DNA of 64,000 bases from Sphingopyxis sp. LK2115 (GCF_014595975.1 NZ_JABWGQ010000060.1:62001-126000), one strand, 5' to 3'; positions 53,682-63,355 are shown, counted from the first letter of the stretch. Made by a program: numbers and translations. The notes: a model not told the origin generated them from the letters alone.

Positions 53682-54380
53682 ATGGCCAAGCTGACCAAGA
53701 AGCAGAAGGCCCTCGAGGGCAAGGTCGACAAGGCCAAGCTGCATGGCGTCGACGAAGCGATCAAGCTGGTGCGCGAACTGGCATCGGCCAAGTTCGACGA
53801 AACGCTGGAAATCGCGATGAACCTGGGCGTCGATCCGCGTCACGCCGACCAGATGGTCCGCGGCGTCGTCACGCTGCCCGCCGGCACCGGCAAGGATGTC
53901 AAGGTCGCGGTGTTCGCGCGCGGCGACAATGCCGAAAAGGCGCTGGCCGCCGGCGCCGACAAGGTTGGCGCCGAAGACCTGATGGAAGACATGCTCGCGG
54001 GCAACCTCGACTATGGCCGCGTCATCGCGACGCCGGACATGATGGGCATCGTCGGGCGCCTCGGCAAGACGCTGGGTCCGAAGGGGCTGATGCCGAACCC
54101 GAAGCTGGGCACGGTCACCCCGAACGTCGCCGAAGCCGTGAAGGCCGCCAAGGGCGGTCAGATCGAGTTCCGCGTCGAAAAGGTCGGCATCGTCCACGCC
54201 GGCCTCGGCAAGCTGTCGTTCGGCGAGGAAAAGCTGCGCCAGAACTTCGACGCCTTCGTCGACGCGATCGTCAAGGCGAAGCCGGCCGGCGCCAAGGGCA
54301 AATATGTCCGCAAGGTCGCGCTGTCGTCGTCGATGGGTCCCGGCGTGAAGGTCGATACGGCCGAACTGACCGGCGCCTGA
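53682..54380 (+). CDS. rplA: 50S ribosomal protein L1
   Basis: A 232-residue L1: [40 protein letters not shown] and [20 protein letters not shown] are the diagnostic blocks. It forms the ribosomal L1 stalk and, in many bacteria, represses its own operon. Co-transcribed with rplK. The usual rplJ and rplL do not follow: a terminator and an L,D-transpeptidase gene on the other strand come next. Confidence 0.98.
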   Translation: MAKLTKKQKALEGKVDKAKLHGVDEAIKLVRELASAKFDETLEIAMNLGVDPRHADQMVRGVVTLPAGTGKDVKVAVFARGDNAEKALAAGADKVGAEDLMEDMLAGNLDYGRVIATPDMMGIVGRLGKTLGPKGLMPNPKLGTVTPNVAEAVKAAKGGQIEFRVEKVGIVHAGLGKLSFGEEKLRQNFDAFVDAIVKAKPAGAKGKYVRKVALSSSMGPGVKVDTAELTGA

Positions 54381-54400
54381 TCGAAGCGTATCGGATTTGG

Positions 54401-54434
54401 GGAAGGGCCGGGGGAAACTCCGGCCCTTTCCTTA
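54401..54434. terminator. Terminator after rplA
   Basis: GGAAGGGCCGGGG (54401-54413) and CTCCGGCCCTTTCC (54419-54432) form a stem with a small GAAA loop; TTTCCTT follows. It lies between the converging rplA and L,D-transpeptidase genes and may serve both. Confidence 0.75.
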
Positions 54435-54454
54435 TGGCTGCCAGCCGACGGCGC

Positions 54455-55813
54455 TCAATAAATGCCGCTGGTCCCCGGCGTCGTGACGCGCACCGTCGTT
54501 TCGACCGTCGGGACGACCGGCGGCGCCACCGGCGCGATCACCGTTGCGGCCGGTCTGCCGGGCTTGGCGAAGCTTGCGACGACGGGTGCGTCGCGCTCGT
54601 ACAGGTCGGCCAGCTTTTTCACACCGCCCTTGCCGTCGGGCACGACGGTCCAATAAGCGACATAGACGGGGAAGGGCTGGTCGAAACCGAAGCGCGTCGT
54701 CTTGCCGCTGGCGATGGCTTCGCCGAACTCCTCGGGGCTGCGACCTGCGAACATCACGGCCATCAGGCCCGAAAAGTGCAGCGCGCGTTCGGTGCGGATG
54801 CAGCCGTGGCTGAAGGCGCGCGCCGCGGCATTGAACGCTTCCTTGGACGGCGTATCGTGAAGATAGATGGCATGTTCGTTGAGCATTTCCATCTTCATCA
54901 CGCCGAGCGCATTGTTCGGTCCCGGTTTCTGCACCACCGACAGCGTCTTGCCGCTGCCGGTCCAGGTATAGCCCTGCGCGCGCGCGGCCGCCGGGTTGCG
55001 CGCGATCGTCGCGCCGATGCCTTCGTTGATGATGCTGCGCGGCAGCGTCCAGTTCGGGTTGACGATGATGCCGGTCGCCATCGGGTTGAGCTGCGGCGTC
55101 GGGGTCGATTTCTTGCCGACGACGGCCTTGTGCGTCGCGATGACGGTGCCGCCATGGACGACGCGCGTCAGATATTCGGGGACATTGCTGACGACATAGC
55201 GTTCGCCAAGGTCACGCGGCATCCAGCGCCAGCGTTCCATATTGACGCGGATGGCGTTGGCGTCGGCGCTTGTCTTCGCCTTTTTCAGCGACGCCCTGAG
55301 CGCCGCGAAATCGGGATGGACGGGGTTCAGGCTCGCCAGCGTTTCGGGCACCGTCCCGGCGCCGAGCGCGGCGGTCAGAAGCGCGGGAAGCGGTTCGGTT
55401 TCACCATCGCTGTCGGTCATAAACCATTGTTTGCGCGCCGCATTGGGCGTGCGCCCGTCGCGCAGATGTGTGGCGAGCAGCAGGAAGGTATCGGTCGCGA
55501 GCTTGTCGAGCCGGGCCTGATCGTCGGCCAGGATCGCAGCGGCGAGCGCATCGGGATTATAATCTCTGGCGAACAGCCCTTCGTCGCCGACCCTTTCGAT
55601 AAAGCTCAGCAGCGCGGTTGCATTCTCCTCCGTCCAGCTCGGCATTTCGATCTGCGCCGCGACGACCGGCGCGTCGTCGGTCACCTTGTCGGGCTGGAGG
55701 ACGACCGAATCTTCCTTGACGTCGGTTTGCGCAAGCGCGGGGGCCGCGAGCAGGCCGAACGAAAGGAGGATGAGCGCAACGGGACGCGCGGCAAAGGGAG
55801 CGTTTCTGGCCAT
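54455..55813 (-). CDS. L,D-transpeptidase (YcbB/LdtD-like)
   Basis: A 452-residue envelope enzyme. A signal peptide (VALILLSFGLLAAPALAQTD) leads to an N-terminal scaffold domain and a YkuD catalytic domain with IYLHDTPSKEAFNAAARAFS and HGCIRTERALHFSGLM; the Cys of SHGCIR near residue 340 is catalytic. It makes 3-3 crosslinks or attaches lipoproteins in peptidoglycan. The C terminus has a Pro/Val-rich tail (APVAPPVVPTVETTVRVTTP). ATG at 55813; a TTG two codons upstream is possible. Confidence 0.93.
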   Translation of the reverse strand: MARNAPFAARPVALILLSFGLLAAPALAQTDVKEDSVVLQPDKVTDDAPVVAAQIEMPSWTEENATALLSFIERVGDEGLFARDYNPDALAAAILADDQARLDKLATDTFLLLATHLRDGRTPNAARKQWFMTDSDGETEPLPALLTAALGAGTVPETLASLNPVHPDFAALRASLKKAKTSADANAIRVNMERWRWMPRDLGERYVVSNVPEYLTRVVHGGTVIATHKAVVGKKSTPTPQLNPMATGIIVNPNWTLPRSIINEGIGATIARNPAAARAQGYTWTGSGKTLSVVQKPGPNNALGVMKMEMLNEHAIYLHDTPSKEAFNAAARAFSHGCIRTERALHFSGLMAVMFAGRSPEEFGEAIASGKTTRFGFDQPFPVYVAYWTVVPDGKGGVKKLADLYERDAPVVASFAKPGRPAATVIAPVAPPVVPTVETTVRVTTPGTSGIY

Positions 55814-55959
55814 GGGCAAAGCCCATAGCCAAAAAGAAGCGCTGGCGAAAGGCGGCTACGGCACGGCTGACCGCAAGCCAGAAGCGCATTCGTCATTCCG
55901 GTGAAGGCCAGAGGCTCGACGGTGGAACCCCGGCCCGCGCAGGGGGCGACGGCCTGACC

Positions 55960-57321
55960 CTAGGCCGCGCCGCCCTCATCCTGCTTTGCCAGCCATTCTT
56001 CCAGCCATTTGATCGTATAGTCGCCGTGGATGACGTCGGGGTCGGCGAGCAGCGCCTGATGGAGCGGGATGTTCGTCTTGACGCCGCCGATCACCATTTC
56101 CTCAAGCGCGCGGCGCATCCGCATCATGCAGCTTTCGCGGCTGCGGCCATAGACGATCAGCTTGCCGATCATGCTGTCATAATAGGGCGGGATCGAATAG
56201 CCCGCGTAAAGCCCGCTATCGACGCGAACGTGCATCCCGCCCGCGGGATGATAGGCGGTGACCTTGCCGGGCGAGGGCAGGAAAGTGCGCGGATCCTCGG
56301 CATTGATGCGGCATTCGATCGCATGGCCGCGGAACTCCAGCTCGTCCTGCTTTACCGAAAGTCCGGCGCCGCCCGCGATGCGGATCTGTTCGCGCACCAG
56401 GTCGAAACCGGTGATCATCTCGGTCACCGGATGTTCGACCTGGATGCGCGTGTTCATCTCGATGAAGAAAAATTCGCCATTTTCCCAGAGGAACTCGATC
56501 GTGCCCGCACCGCGATAGCCCATCGCCGCCATCGCGTCGGCGCACACCTTGCCCATGCGGGCGCGTTCCTCGGCCGAAATCACCGGCGAGGGCGCTTCCT
56601 CGAGCACCTTCTGGTGACGGCGCTGGAGCGAGCAGTCGCGCTCGCCGAGGTGGATGGCATTGCCCCTGCCGTCGCCGAACACCTGGAACTCGATGTGGCG
56701 CGGGTTGCCCAGATATTTTTCCATGTAAACGGTCGGGTCACCGAATGCCGCAGCCGCTTCGGACGAAGCCTGACCCATCAGGCTTTCGAGGCTGTCCTCG
56801 TCGGGCACCACCTTCATGCCGCGTCCGCCGCCACCGGAGGCGGCCTTGATGAGCACGGGATAGCCGATGTCTTTGGCGAGCCGCTTCGTCTCGTCGTTGA
56901 ATGTGACGGCGCCCGGCGAGCCCGGAACGACGGGAAGGCCCAGCGCGACCGCGGTGCGCTTTGCCTCGACCTTGTCGCCCATTGTGCGGATATGTTCGGG
57001 CTTGGGCCCGACAAAGATCATGTCATGCGCTTCGATGATCTCGGCGAAGCGTTCGTTTTCGGACAGGAAACCATAGCCCGGATGAATCGCGTCGGCGCCG
57101 GTGATCTCGGCGGCCGAGATGATCGCCGGAATGTTGAGATAGCTGTCCTTCGCCGCGGGCGGGCCGATGCACACCGCCTCGTCGGCGAGGCGGACGTGCA
57201 TGGCATCGGTGTCGGCGGTCGAATGGACCGCGACCGTCCGAATGCCCATTTCGTGACAGGCACGGTGGATGCGCAGCGCAATCTCGCCGCGGTTGGCGAT
57301 GAGCAGTTTTTCGATGGCCAT
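55960..57321 (-). CDS. accC: Acetyl-CoA carboxylase biotin carboxylase subunit
   Basis: A 453-residue ATP-grasp enzyme that carboxylates biotin on Acc[61 protein letters not shown] and [20 protein letters not shown] are the hallmarks. It is nine bases downstream of accB on the same strand, and aroQ precedes both. This supplies malonyl-CoA for fatty acid synthesis. accA/accD are elsewhere. Confidence 0.98.
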   Translation of the reverse strand: MAIEKLLIANRGEIALRIHRACHEMGIRTVAVHSTADTDAMHVRLADEAVCIGPPAAKDSYLNIPAIISAAEITGADAIHPGYGFLSENERFAEIIEAHDMIFVGPKPEHIRTMGDKVEAKRTAVALGLPVVPGSPGAVTFNDETKRLAKDIGYPVLIKAASGGGGRGMKVVPDEDSLESLMGQASSEAAAAFGDPTVYMEKYLGNPRHIEFQVFGDGRGNAIHLGERDCSLQRRHQKVLEEAPSPVISAEERARMGKVCADAMAAMGYRGAGTIEFLWENGEFFFIEMNTRIQVEHPVTEMITGFDLVREQIRIAGGAGLSVKQDELEFRGHAIECRINAEDPRTFLPSPGKVTAYHPAGGMHVRVDSGLYAGYSIPPYYDSMIGKLIVYGRSRESCMMRMRRALEEMVIGGVKTNIPLHQALLADPDVIHGDYTIKWLEEWLAKQDEGGAA

Positions 57322-57330
57322 GGGCGGACC

Positions 57331-57822
57331 TTATCCGATGGTGAACAGCGGCTGGTCGAACTCGACCGGCTGGCTGTTCTCGACATGCACGGCTTTCAAC
57401 GTGCCCGCCGTCGGCGCGGTGATCGGGTTCATCACCTTCATCGCCTCGATAATCAGGATCGTGTCGCCTGCCTTCACAGCCGAGCCGACGGCGGCAAAGT
57501 TCGGCGCCCCCGGCTCCGGCGCAAGATAGGCGGTGCCGACCATCGGCGACTTGACCGCGTCGGCGAAGCTGTCGGCAGCGGGCGCTGCGGCAGCGGCGGC
57601 GGCAGCGGGCGCCGGAGCGGTGGCGGCGGCGGGCGCGGCTGCCGCGGACGGCGGCGCATAGGCGACGGGCGCGGCGGCGGCGGTCAGGTTGCGCGCGACG
57701 CGCACTTTGCGGTCGCCGTCTTCGACCTCGATTTCGCTCAGCTGCGTGTCGTCGAGCAATTCGGCGAGCGCGCGAACGAAAGCCGGATCGATGTTGATGC
57801 CATTGTCTTTATGGTCACCCAT
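57331..57822 (-). CDS. accB: Biotin carboxyl carrier protein
   Basis: A 163-residue BCCP. The N-terminal domain (INIDPAFVRALAELLDDTQL) is joined by an Ala/Pro linker of about 40 residues to the biotinyl domain, where ILIIEAMKVMNPITAPTAGT holds the biotinylated Lys (near residue 128). Start ATG at 57822. Gene order aroQ-accB-accC is widespread in alphaproteobacteria. Confidence 0.97.
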   Translation of the reverse strand: MGDHKDNGINIDPAFVRALAELLDDTQLSEIEVEDGDRKVRVARNLTAAAAPVAYAPPSAAAAPAAATAPAPAAAAAAAAPAADSFADAVKSPMVGTAYLAPEPGAPNFAAVGSAVKAGDTILIIEAMKVMNPITAPTAGTLKAVHVENSQPVEFDQPLFTIG

Positions 57823-57888
57823 GAGATTTGTCCTGTTGTTGCGGCACCATTGCAAGGCGCCTGACCCCGTTTTTGACGCGTCCTATTG

Positions 57889-58329
57889 TCAGAGACGGGC
57901 GGCGGCGTCCAGCGCCAGCGTGTAGCTGTTTGCGCCATGCCCCGCAAAATGAGCCGCGGCCGCCATGCCGACATAGCTGATATGACGAAAGGGTTCGCGC
58001 TTTGCCGGGTCCGACAGATGCACCTCGATCACCGGCACCTTGATCGATTTGATCGCGTCGTGGATCGCAATCGACGTGTGCGTATAGCCTCCCGCGTTCA
58101 GCAGCACGGCCTTGGCGCCCGATATATAGGCTTCGTGCAGCCAGTCGATCAGCACGCCTTCATGGTTGGTCTGGCGGCATTCGACGCGCAGGCCCAGACC
58201 GGCCGCCTGCGCCTCCAGCCGGGCGTGAATATCGTTCAGCGTGTCATGGCCATAGATTTCGGGCTCGCGCGTGCCGAGCAGGTTGAGATTGGGGCCGGAC
58301 AGGACGAAGACGGTGGGCAGGTCGGGCAA
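57889..58329 (-). CDS. aroQ: Type II 3-dehydroquinate dehydratase
   Basis: A 146-residue type II dehydroquinase of the shikimate pathway. [20 protein letters not shown] is the active-site loop region with the catalytic Tyr in [22 protein letters not shown] carries the substrate Asn, and [20 protein letters not shown] the late His. Ahead of accB, 66 bases upstream. Another shikimate enzyme, DAHP synthase, is encoded at the window's left edge. Confidence 0.97.
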   Translation of the reverse strand: MPDLPTVFVLSGPNLNLLGTREPEIYGHDTLNDIHARLEAQAAGLGLRVECRQTNHEGVLIDWLHEAYISGAKAVLLNAGGYTHTSIAIHDAIKSIKVPVIEVHLSDPAKREPFRHISYVGMAAAAHFAGHGANSYTLALDAAARL

Positions 58330-58408
58330 AGGCTTGGCTTTCGGTTGCTACGATGCGCACTCCCCCTATATGGGCTGCTTGGCAAAAGGCAAAGCGAGGC
58401 GCTTTCAC

Positions 58409-58609
58409 GTGATTTCGGTCATCCTCAACGGCGAACCCCGGCAGGTGCGCGAGGGCAGCATCGCCGATTTGGTCGCGTCGCTGGGCCTTGATGTGATGAA
58501 AGTCGCGGTCGAACGCAATCGCGCGATCGTGCCGCGCTCGACGCTCGCCGACGTCGCGCTTGCCGAAGGCGATGCGCTGGAAATCGTTCATTTCGTGGGA
58601 GGCGGTTGA
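58409..58609 (+). CDS. thiS: Sulfur carrier protein ThiS
   Basis: A 66-residue ubiquitin-like Thi[21 protein letters not shown] begins it, and [14 protein letters not shown] ends with the Gly-Gly that is adenylated and thiolated to donate sulfur to the thiazole of thiamine. A GTG start at 58409 with GAGG upstream fits; a longer reading frame begins at 58271. Divergent from aroQ. No THI-box riboswitch (CTGAGA) was recognised upstream. Confidence 0.93.
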   Translation: MISVILNGEPRQVREGSIADLVASLGLDVMKVAVERNRAIVPRSTLADVALAEGDALEIVHFVGGG

Positions 58610-58610
58610 G

Positions 58611-59384
58611 TTGTCATCGGATCAATGGAGTGTCGCCGGGCGGACATTCACGTCGCGGCTGATCGTCGGCACCGGCAAGTACAAGGATTTCGAGCAGAAT
58701 GCCGCCGCGGTCGCGGCGTCGGGGGCGGAAATCGTTACCGTCGCGGTGCGCCGCGTCAATGTGTCCGATCCGGCGGCGCCGATGCTGACCGACTATATCG
58801 ACCCCAGGAAGATCACCTACCTTCCCAACACCGCAGGCTGTTTCAACGCCGACGACGCGATCCGCACGCTGCGCCTCGCGCGCGAGGCGGGGGGATGGGA
58901 TCTGGTGAAGCTGGAGGTGCTCGGCGAGGCGAAGACGCTCTATCCGAACATGCGCGAGACGCTCGAGGCGACCGAGGTGCTCGCCAAGGAGGGTTTCCTG
59001 CCGATGGTCTATTGCGTCGACGACCCGATCGCGGCGAAGCAGCTTGAAGATGCGGGCGCGGTCGCGATCATGCCGCTGGGTGCGCCCATCGGGTCGGGCC
59101 TCGGCATCCAGAACCGCGTGACGATCCGCCTGATCGTCGAGGGCGCGTCGGTGCCGGTGCTCGTCGACGCCGGCGTCGGCACGGCGAGCGATGCTGCCGT
59201 GGCGATGGAACTCGGCTGCGACGGCGTGCTGATGAACACCGCGATTGCCGAAGCCAAAGACCCCGTGCGCATGGCGCGCGCGATGAAACTGGCGGTCGAG
59301 GCGGGGCGCGATGCCTATCTGGCGGGCCGGATGGGCCAGCGCCGCTATGCCGACCCGTCGAGCCCGCTGGCGGGGCTGATCTGA
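58611..59384 (+). CDS. thiG: Thiazole synthase ThiG
   Basis: A 257-residue TIM-barrel enzyme that builds the thiazole phosphate of thiamine. [20 protein letters not shown] and [20 protein letters not shown] open it; [20 protein letters not shown] holds the Schiff-base Lys; [20 protein letters not shown] and [20 protein letters not shown] are phosphate loops. A TTG start at 58611 is preceded by GGGAGG. It begins one base after the thiS stop. Other thi genes are not in the window. Confidence 0.96.
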   Translation: MSSDQWSVAGRTFTSRLIVGTGKYKDFEQNAAAVAASGAEIVTVAVRRVNVSDPAAPMLTDYIDPRKITYLPNTAGCFNADDAIRTLRLAREAGGWDLVKLEVLGEAKTLYPNMRETLEATEVLAKEGFLPMVYCVDDPIAAKQLEDAGAVAIMPLGAPIGSGLGIQNRVTIRLIVEGASVPVLVDAGVGTASDAAVAMELGCDGVLMNTAIAEAKDPVRMARAMKLAVEAGRDAYLAGRMGQRRYADPSSPLAGLI

Positions 59385-59396
59385 TCGCAGAGTCGT

Positions 59397-61043
59397 TCAT
59401 TCCGGCGGTTGCAGCAGACTGAGTTCGTTGGTCAGCTTGATCCGGTCGATCTGCGCCTTGAGCATGGCTATGTCGGCGTTGACCTGCGCCAGTTCGGCAG
59501 CGGCAAGCCGTTCCGCCGAATCGTCGCGCGCCGCTTCGATCAGGGCTTTTTGCTTGGTCAGCATATCGAGTTGATATTGCAGTTGTGCCAATTCCTCGGC
59601 GCGCGCGGCTGCGGCGGTCTCGCGGAGATATTTTTCGTCGGCGCGCCGCCGGTCCTCGCGCTTTTCGGTGTCGCTGCGCACTTGTTCGGCGATGTTCGCG
59701 GCGCTCGTCGCCAGCCGCGCAAGCGCGGCTTCCTTGGTTTCATATCGCTGCTTGTCGATCCGGCCGTCCTTGCGCAGTTCGACCGACAGCAGTTCATTTT
59801 CGAACGGACCGCTCGCGAACTTCAGAAAACGCAACGTACCGAGCTGGGGCACCCACAATGGTTCGTCCTTCAGCGCGGTTTTCCAGTCCGCGGACCCGGC
59901 AACACGATATTCGGCGACAAGGCTGGCGCGAACCGGCTCGCGAATCAAAAGGCCCTTGGCCGGCGCGCCGGATGGCAGACGGTAGGCGAGATTGGCGGCG
60001 GCGTCGGCGGACCGGCGCGTCTGAGTGACGGGGGCGAACCGCAGCCGGACGTCGATCGATTTCTGGAGGACCGCAATCACCGCTTCGCAATGCGCGTCGA
60101 GCGCCGCGTCATCGCCGACCAGGGTTGCAGGATCCAGCGGCACGCCGCTGATGCCATTCCAGGCGACAAGTTGAAAATTGGCGCAGAACTTTCGTAGCTT
60201 GCGCGAGGAATCCGAAAAGCGGACGTCGTGCTGGAGATCCTCTGCACGCGGCGTCGCCGACGAGGCGGCCGGCCAGCGAAGCTCGGTTTTCGCGCTGAGT
60301 GCGGCGGTTGCGTCGGCCAGCGTCGTCTGGGCGGTCTTGATCGCGGCAGCAAGCTGCTGCTGCTTCTGGACCTCCTGATACAGTCCGTCCATCATCGCCT
60401 TGTCGAACCGGCGGAACACCGCGAGTTCTTTCAGGCGCTCGACATGGGCGTTGACGGCATCGAGCTGGGCGTTCAGCCGTTCGAGATTGTCGGTTTCGAC
60501 CTCAACCGCGGCCAGACGCTTCCGCGCCTCAGCCGAGCACCACAAGCGGATGGACTGCGAGCTTTCAAGCACATTTTTCCAGGGCGAGGACTCGCCGACC
60601 GCATCCAGCGGCACCGGGATGCCCGCGGTCGCCCCGGCAATCGCGATTCCGGTTCGCGCGACCGCCGACAGGATGTCGCCGGTTCGGTCGTCGGCGCTGG
60701 CGTTGAACGATTTGAGCGTGTCGAGATCGTCATATTTCTCGATCGCGAGCGAGGATGTCTTGAAAACCGAACTGAGCGCGGAGGGGTCGATCTCGAACCT
60801 TTCGCCTTCGACATAGGATTCCTTTGCGGTCGCCTTGACCGCGAACACAGGCGCGGCCGTCGCGTCGCAGGAGGAAAGCGACCGGGCGAGTTCCAGATCG
60901 AACTGGACCATCGGAAGGGCGTAGGAGGCGCCCTTCAACGCTTCGCCCTCTGCGGGCGCGGCAACGTCCTGCGTCCGAAAAGTCGCAACATGGGTACAGG
61001 CCGCAAGCGGCACGATCATGGCAGCGGGAATGAAATTGCGCAT
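59397..61043 (-). CDS. Large coiled-coil lipoprotein of unknown function
   Basis: A 548-residue lipoprotein. AAMIVPLAACTHVATFRTQD gives the lipobox (Cys near 16). The middle is predicted mixed and contains a helical stretch (about 165-230: AEARKRLAAVEVETDNLERL). The last 120 residues are a strong coiled coil (LARLATSAANIAEQVRSDTE, then EELAQLQYQLDMLTKQKALI). No known enzyme motif was seen. The ATG at 61043 has GGGGGG upstream. It is divergent from csbD and convergent with thiG. Function unknown. Confidence 0.8.
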   Translation of the reverse strand: MRNFIPAAMIVPLAACTHVATFRTQDVAAPAEGEALKGASYALPMVQFDLELARSLSSCDATAAPVFAVKATAKESYVEGERFEIDPSALSSVFKTSSLAIEKYDDLDTLKSFNASADDRTGDILSAVARTGIAIAGATAGIPVPLDAVGESSPWKNVLESSQSIRLWCSAEARKRLAAVEVETDNLERLNAQLDAVNAHVERLKELAVFRRFDKAMMDGLYQEVQKQQQLAAAIKTAQTTLADATAALSAKTELRWPAASSATPRAEDLQHDVRFSDSSRKLRKFCANFQLVAWNGISGVPLDPATLVGDDAALDAHCEAVIAVLQKSIDVRLRFAPVTQTRRSADAAANLAYRLPSGAPAKGLLIREPVRASLVAEYRVAGSADWKTALKDEPLWVPQLGTLRFLKFASGPFENELLSVELRKDGRIDKQRYETKEAALARLATSAANIAEQVRSDTEKREDRRRADEKYLRETAAAARAEELAQLQYQLDMLTKQKALIEAARDDSAERLAAAELAQVNADIAMLKAQIDRIKLTNELSLLQPPE

Positions 61044-61197
61044 CGCCGACCCCCCTGAACAGGACAAGAAAGGAACTGTTTTTGCGATGCCCAGAGGCCG
61101 AGGGTGCCTGAACCGGCGCTGATTGCAACCGATATCGTTGCCACATTGGCACGAAACACGATCTGTCCCGGCGCGGCGTCGCCTGATCGTTGCCGAC

Positions 61198-61222
61198 GGA
61201 ACGATGGCAGCATGCGGGCGTT
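61198..61222 (+). promoter_or_regulatory. EcfG-type general stress promoter before csbD, GGAAC-N16-CGTT
   Basis: GGAAC (61198-61202), 16 bases (61203-61218) and CGTT (61219-61222), a perfect match to the EcfG consensus, 52 bases ahead of the csbD ATG at 61275. The remainder of the 231-base gap 61044-61274 holds no other gene. Confidence 0.75.
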
Positions 61223-61274
61223 GCCTTATCAAGAGGTTGGTCGACAGCCTCTTGGAAAACAACGGAGAATTATC

Positions 61275-61457
61275 ATGGGTGAACTCACCGAAAAAGCGAA
61301 AGGCCTGGCCAACGAAGCCGTGGGCAACGTCAAGCAGGCGATCGGCAAGGCGACAGACAATGAGCGCCTTCGTGCCGAGGGCGAATTGCAGGAGCGCAAG
61401 GGCGAAGCCCAGAATCTGAAGGGCAAGGTCAAGGGCGCGCTAGGCGACAAGGTCTGA
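61275..61457 (+). CDS. CsbD-family stress protein
   Basis: A 60-residue hydrophilic protein: GELTEKAKGLANEAVGNVKQ, AIGKATDNERLRAEGELQER and NLKGKVKGALGDKV are the CsbD repeats, rich in Lys/Glu/Ala. Family members are among the most strongly stress-induced small proteins in many bacteria. CGGAGAAT precedes the ATG. The EcfG-type promoter at 61198 and a strong terminator at 61484 make it a compact stand-alone unit. Confidence 0.95.
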   Translation: MGELTEKAKGLANEAVGNVKQAIGKATDNERLRAEGELQERKGEAQNLKGKVKGALGDKV

Positions 61458-61483
61458 CGCGCGACCGTCCATATGCTTGAGAA

Positions 61484-61515
61484 GGCTCCGGGGCGCCGGT
61501 CCCCGGAGCCTTTTT
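61484..61515 (+). terminator. Rho-independent terminator after csbD
   Basis: Perfect 10-base arms GGCTCCGGGG (61484-61493) and CCCCGGAGCC (61501-61510), a seven-base loop and TTTTT, 27 bases after the csbD stop. Confidence 0.92.
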
Positions 61516-61530
61516 CGCTTGAAGGAAAAC

Positions 61531-62280
61531 CTATTTGCCGCCTGATGCCACCAGGTCGACGTCGGTCATCCCGCCGTCGCGGCGCAGCATCAGCACATAG
61601 GCCAGATCGCCCTTGGTGCCGCCGAGCATATGTTCGTTGCCGTTGACGCGGTGGTCGCTCGTATAGCCCGCGCGGATCGCCATGGTGTGATAATAATCGA
61701 GCACCGCCTGCATCGAGGCGGCGGTCTGGAAATTGACGACGCGCAGGTTGCACTTGCCGCCATCGACGCCCGCGGCTTCGCGCAGCGTCGCGCGCGGATA
61801 GATTTTGAATGCCGCGGGCAGGCGGTTTGCCCAGCCATTGCCATAGGTCAGCTTGGCATTGCAGCCGCCCTTTTGCTGGTCGCGCGCCAGCGCGCCGATG
61901 GTCACCGGGCGCGCCTGCGCCTCGCAGCCGTCACAGCCGGCTTCCAGCGGCAGCGCCTTGGGCGCGGAGAGCAGTTTGCCCGCCTTGAGCGCCGCGGCGG
62001 CCTCTGCCGCCGTCGCCGCCTTGCCGCCGGCAAGGCCGGGAACGCCGCCGTCGATTGGATGGTTACCGGGTCCGGCGGCGTTGCGATTCGATTGCCCCGC
62101 AAGCTTGGGGTCCACCATGATCCTGTCTTCGAGCGCGCCCCTGATCGCGGGATCGCCGCTCGCCGCGTCGCCGTCGAGCGGAGCGAGATCGGATTTGGCT
62201 TCGGGTTGGTCCCGGCACCCGCCGAGCGGCATCGCCGCCATCAGCAGCCCGGCGACCAGCCATTTTCCGCGCACCATCAT
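61531..62280 (-). CDS. Lipoprotein with Cys-rich central region, function unknown
   Basis: A 249-residue predicted lipoprotein (VAGLLMAAMPLGGCRDQPEA). The middle has EAGCDGCEAQARPV, then KGGCNAKLTYGNGW and GGKCNLRVVNFQTA, with four further Cys that may pair in the periplasm. The C-terminal part (YHTMAIRAGYTSDHRVNGNE) resembles no family I recognise. The start at 62280 has GGGAG upstream. It lies on the same strand as the DUF1330 and GNAT genes, separated by 86 bases. Confidence 0.8.
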   Translation of the reverse strand: MMVRGKWLVAGLLMAAMPLGGCRDQPEAKSDLAPLDGDAASGDPAIRGALEDRIMVDPKLAGQSNRNAAGPGNHPIDGGVPGLAGGKAATAAEAAAALKAGKLLSAPKALPLEAGCDGCEAQARPVTIGALARDQQKGGCNAKLTYGNGWANRLPAAFKIYPRATLREAAGVDGGKCNLRVVNFQTAASMQAVLDYYHTMAIRAGYTSDHRVNGNEHMLGGTKGDLAYVLMLRRDGGMTDVDLVASGGK

Positions 62281-62366
62281 CGCTAACACTCCCTTAATCT
62301 TTTCCCCGGATTGCCCGATCCTGGTTAAAAAGGGGCAAAGAAAATGCGTTAACAGGTAAGGCTTTA

Positions 62367-62807
62367 TTAGCCAAAACCTGTCTCGGACCGAGACGTTTTC
62401 GGTGCGCAGCGAATGAGCCGCGAGGTTGCGACCGCCGCCTGGCGGTGGACGACGGCGGCGCGATAGACGGGATCGGTGACCATTTCCAGAAAGGCGCCGC
62501 TGTTCGGATATTCGGCGATAAACACCGCATCCCAGCGCTCGGTCGCGGGTCCGATCACCATCGCCTCCATCGTGCCTGTCCAGACGATATGGCCGCCGAC
62601 ACGGCGAAAGACCGGGGCGCTGTCGGCGCCATAATGGCGATAGGCCTCGGCGCCGGTCAGGCCTTGCCCCGCGAGCGGGTGATCGTCCGCATAGGCCGCC
62701 TTGTCGCGGAAGCGGACGAGGTTGAGCATGTGAATGACGGTATCGCGCGGCAGCGCCTTGAAGGCGTCGAACTGCACGCGTTCGGGATCGACATGCTGGT
62801 CGGTCAC
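62367..62807 (-). CDS. DUF1330-family protein
   Basis: A 146-residue ferredoxin-like-fold protein of the DUF1330 group. VIHMLNLVRFRDKAAYADDH, GAEAYRHYGADSAPVFRRVG and WDAVFIAEYPNSGAFLEMVT are the usual blocks. The function is not established. Its start overlaps the end of the GNAT gene by four bases, so the two are translationally coupled. Confidence 0.88.
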   Translation of the reverse strand: MTDQHVDPERVQFDAFKALPRDTVIHMLNLVRFRDKAAYADDHPLAGQGLTGAEAYRHYGADSAPVFRRVGGHIVWTGTMEAMVIGPATERWDAVFIAEYPNSGAFLEMVTDPVYRAAVVHRQAAVATSRLIRCAPKTSRSETGFG

Positions 62808-63355
62808 GGTCGGAACCCCTTTCGCTTGATACGCCAGGCGTCGGCACTTTGCGTCCAGGCATCGACAGGTGCGTCCTCAAAGGGCGCGGGGAGGCGGGTC
62901 GGTCCGCTGTTCATCGCCCCCAGCCGCATCGCCAGCGCCTGCGACCGCGTGTTCGCGGGGTCGATGCTGTGCATCAGTTCGGGCCATTTCAGAAACTCGA
63001 CCGCAAAGTCGCACGCCGCGATACAGCCTTCAAAGGCATAGCCCTGACCGGCGAACTTCGCGCGCACGCCGTAACCGATTTCGGGCGCGGGCCACCCGTC
63101 CGGCTCCCAGGGGCCAAGGCGGCCGACCCATTCGCCGCTGGCGCGCTCGATCACCGAGAACATCGAAAAGCCGCGGATATGCCAGGCGCCGGCGAGCGTG
63201 CACCATTGACGCCAGGCGGCCGACCGCGGGCAGGCGCCGCCGATGAAGCGCATCGTCTCCTCTTCGGCGCACATCGCGGCAAAGGCGTCGAAATCCTCCG
63301 CCGCGGGCGGACGAAGAATCAATCGCTCGGTGACGAGCAGGGGGCCGTTCAGCAT
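62804..63355 (-). CDS. GNAT-family N-acetyltransferase (RimJ/RimL-like)
   Basis: A 183-residue acetyltransferase. LVTERLILRPPAAEDFDAFA is the RimJ/RimL-like start, GEWVGRLGPWEPDGWPAPEI and GYGVRAKFAGQGYAFEGCIA hold the acetyl-CoA loop (the usual Q/RxxGxG/A), and ELMHSIDPANTRSQALAMRL the motif B region. Substrate unknown. The start at 63355 has GGGAAT upstream. Coupled to DUF1330 by a four-base overlap (ATGA). Confidence 0.92.
   Translation of the reverse strand: MLNGPLLVTERLILRPPAAEDFDAFAAMCAEEETMRFIGGACPRSAAWRQWCTLAGAWHIRGFSMFSVIERASGEWVGRLGPWEPDGWPAPEIGYGVRAKFAGQGYAFEGCIAACDFAVEFLKWPELMHSIDPANTRSQALAMRLGAMNSGPTRLPAPFEDAPVDAWTQSADAWRIKRKGFRP

Noticed and set aside
58330..58408. Search for a thiamine (THI-box) riboswitch before thiS
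   Set aside because: No CTGAGA-type core or pairing element was seen in the short leader.
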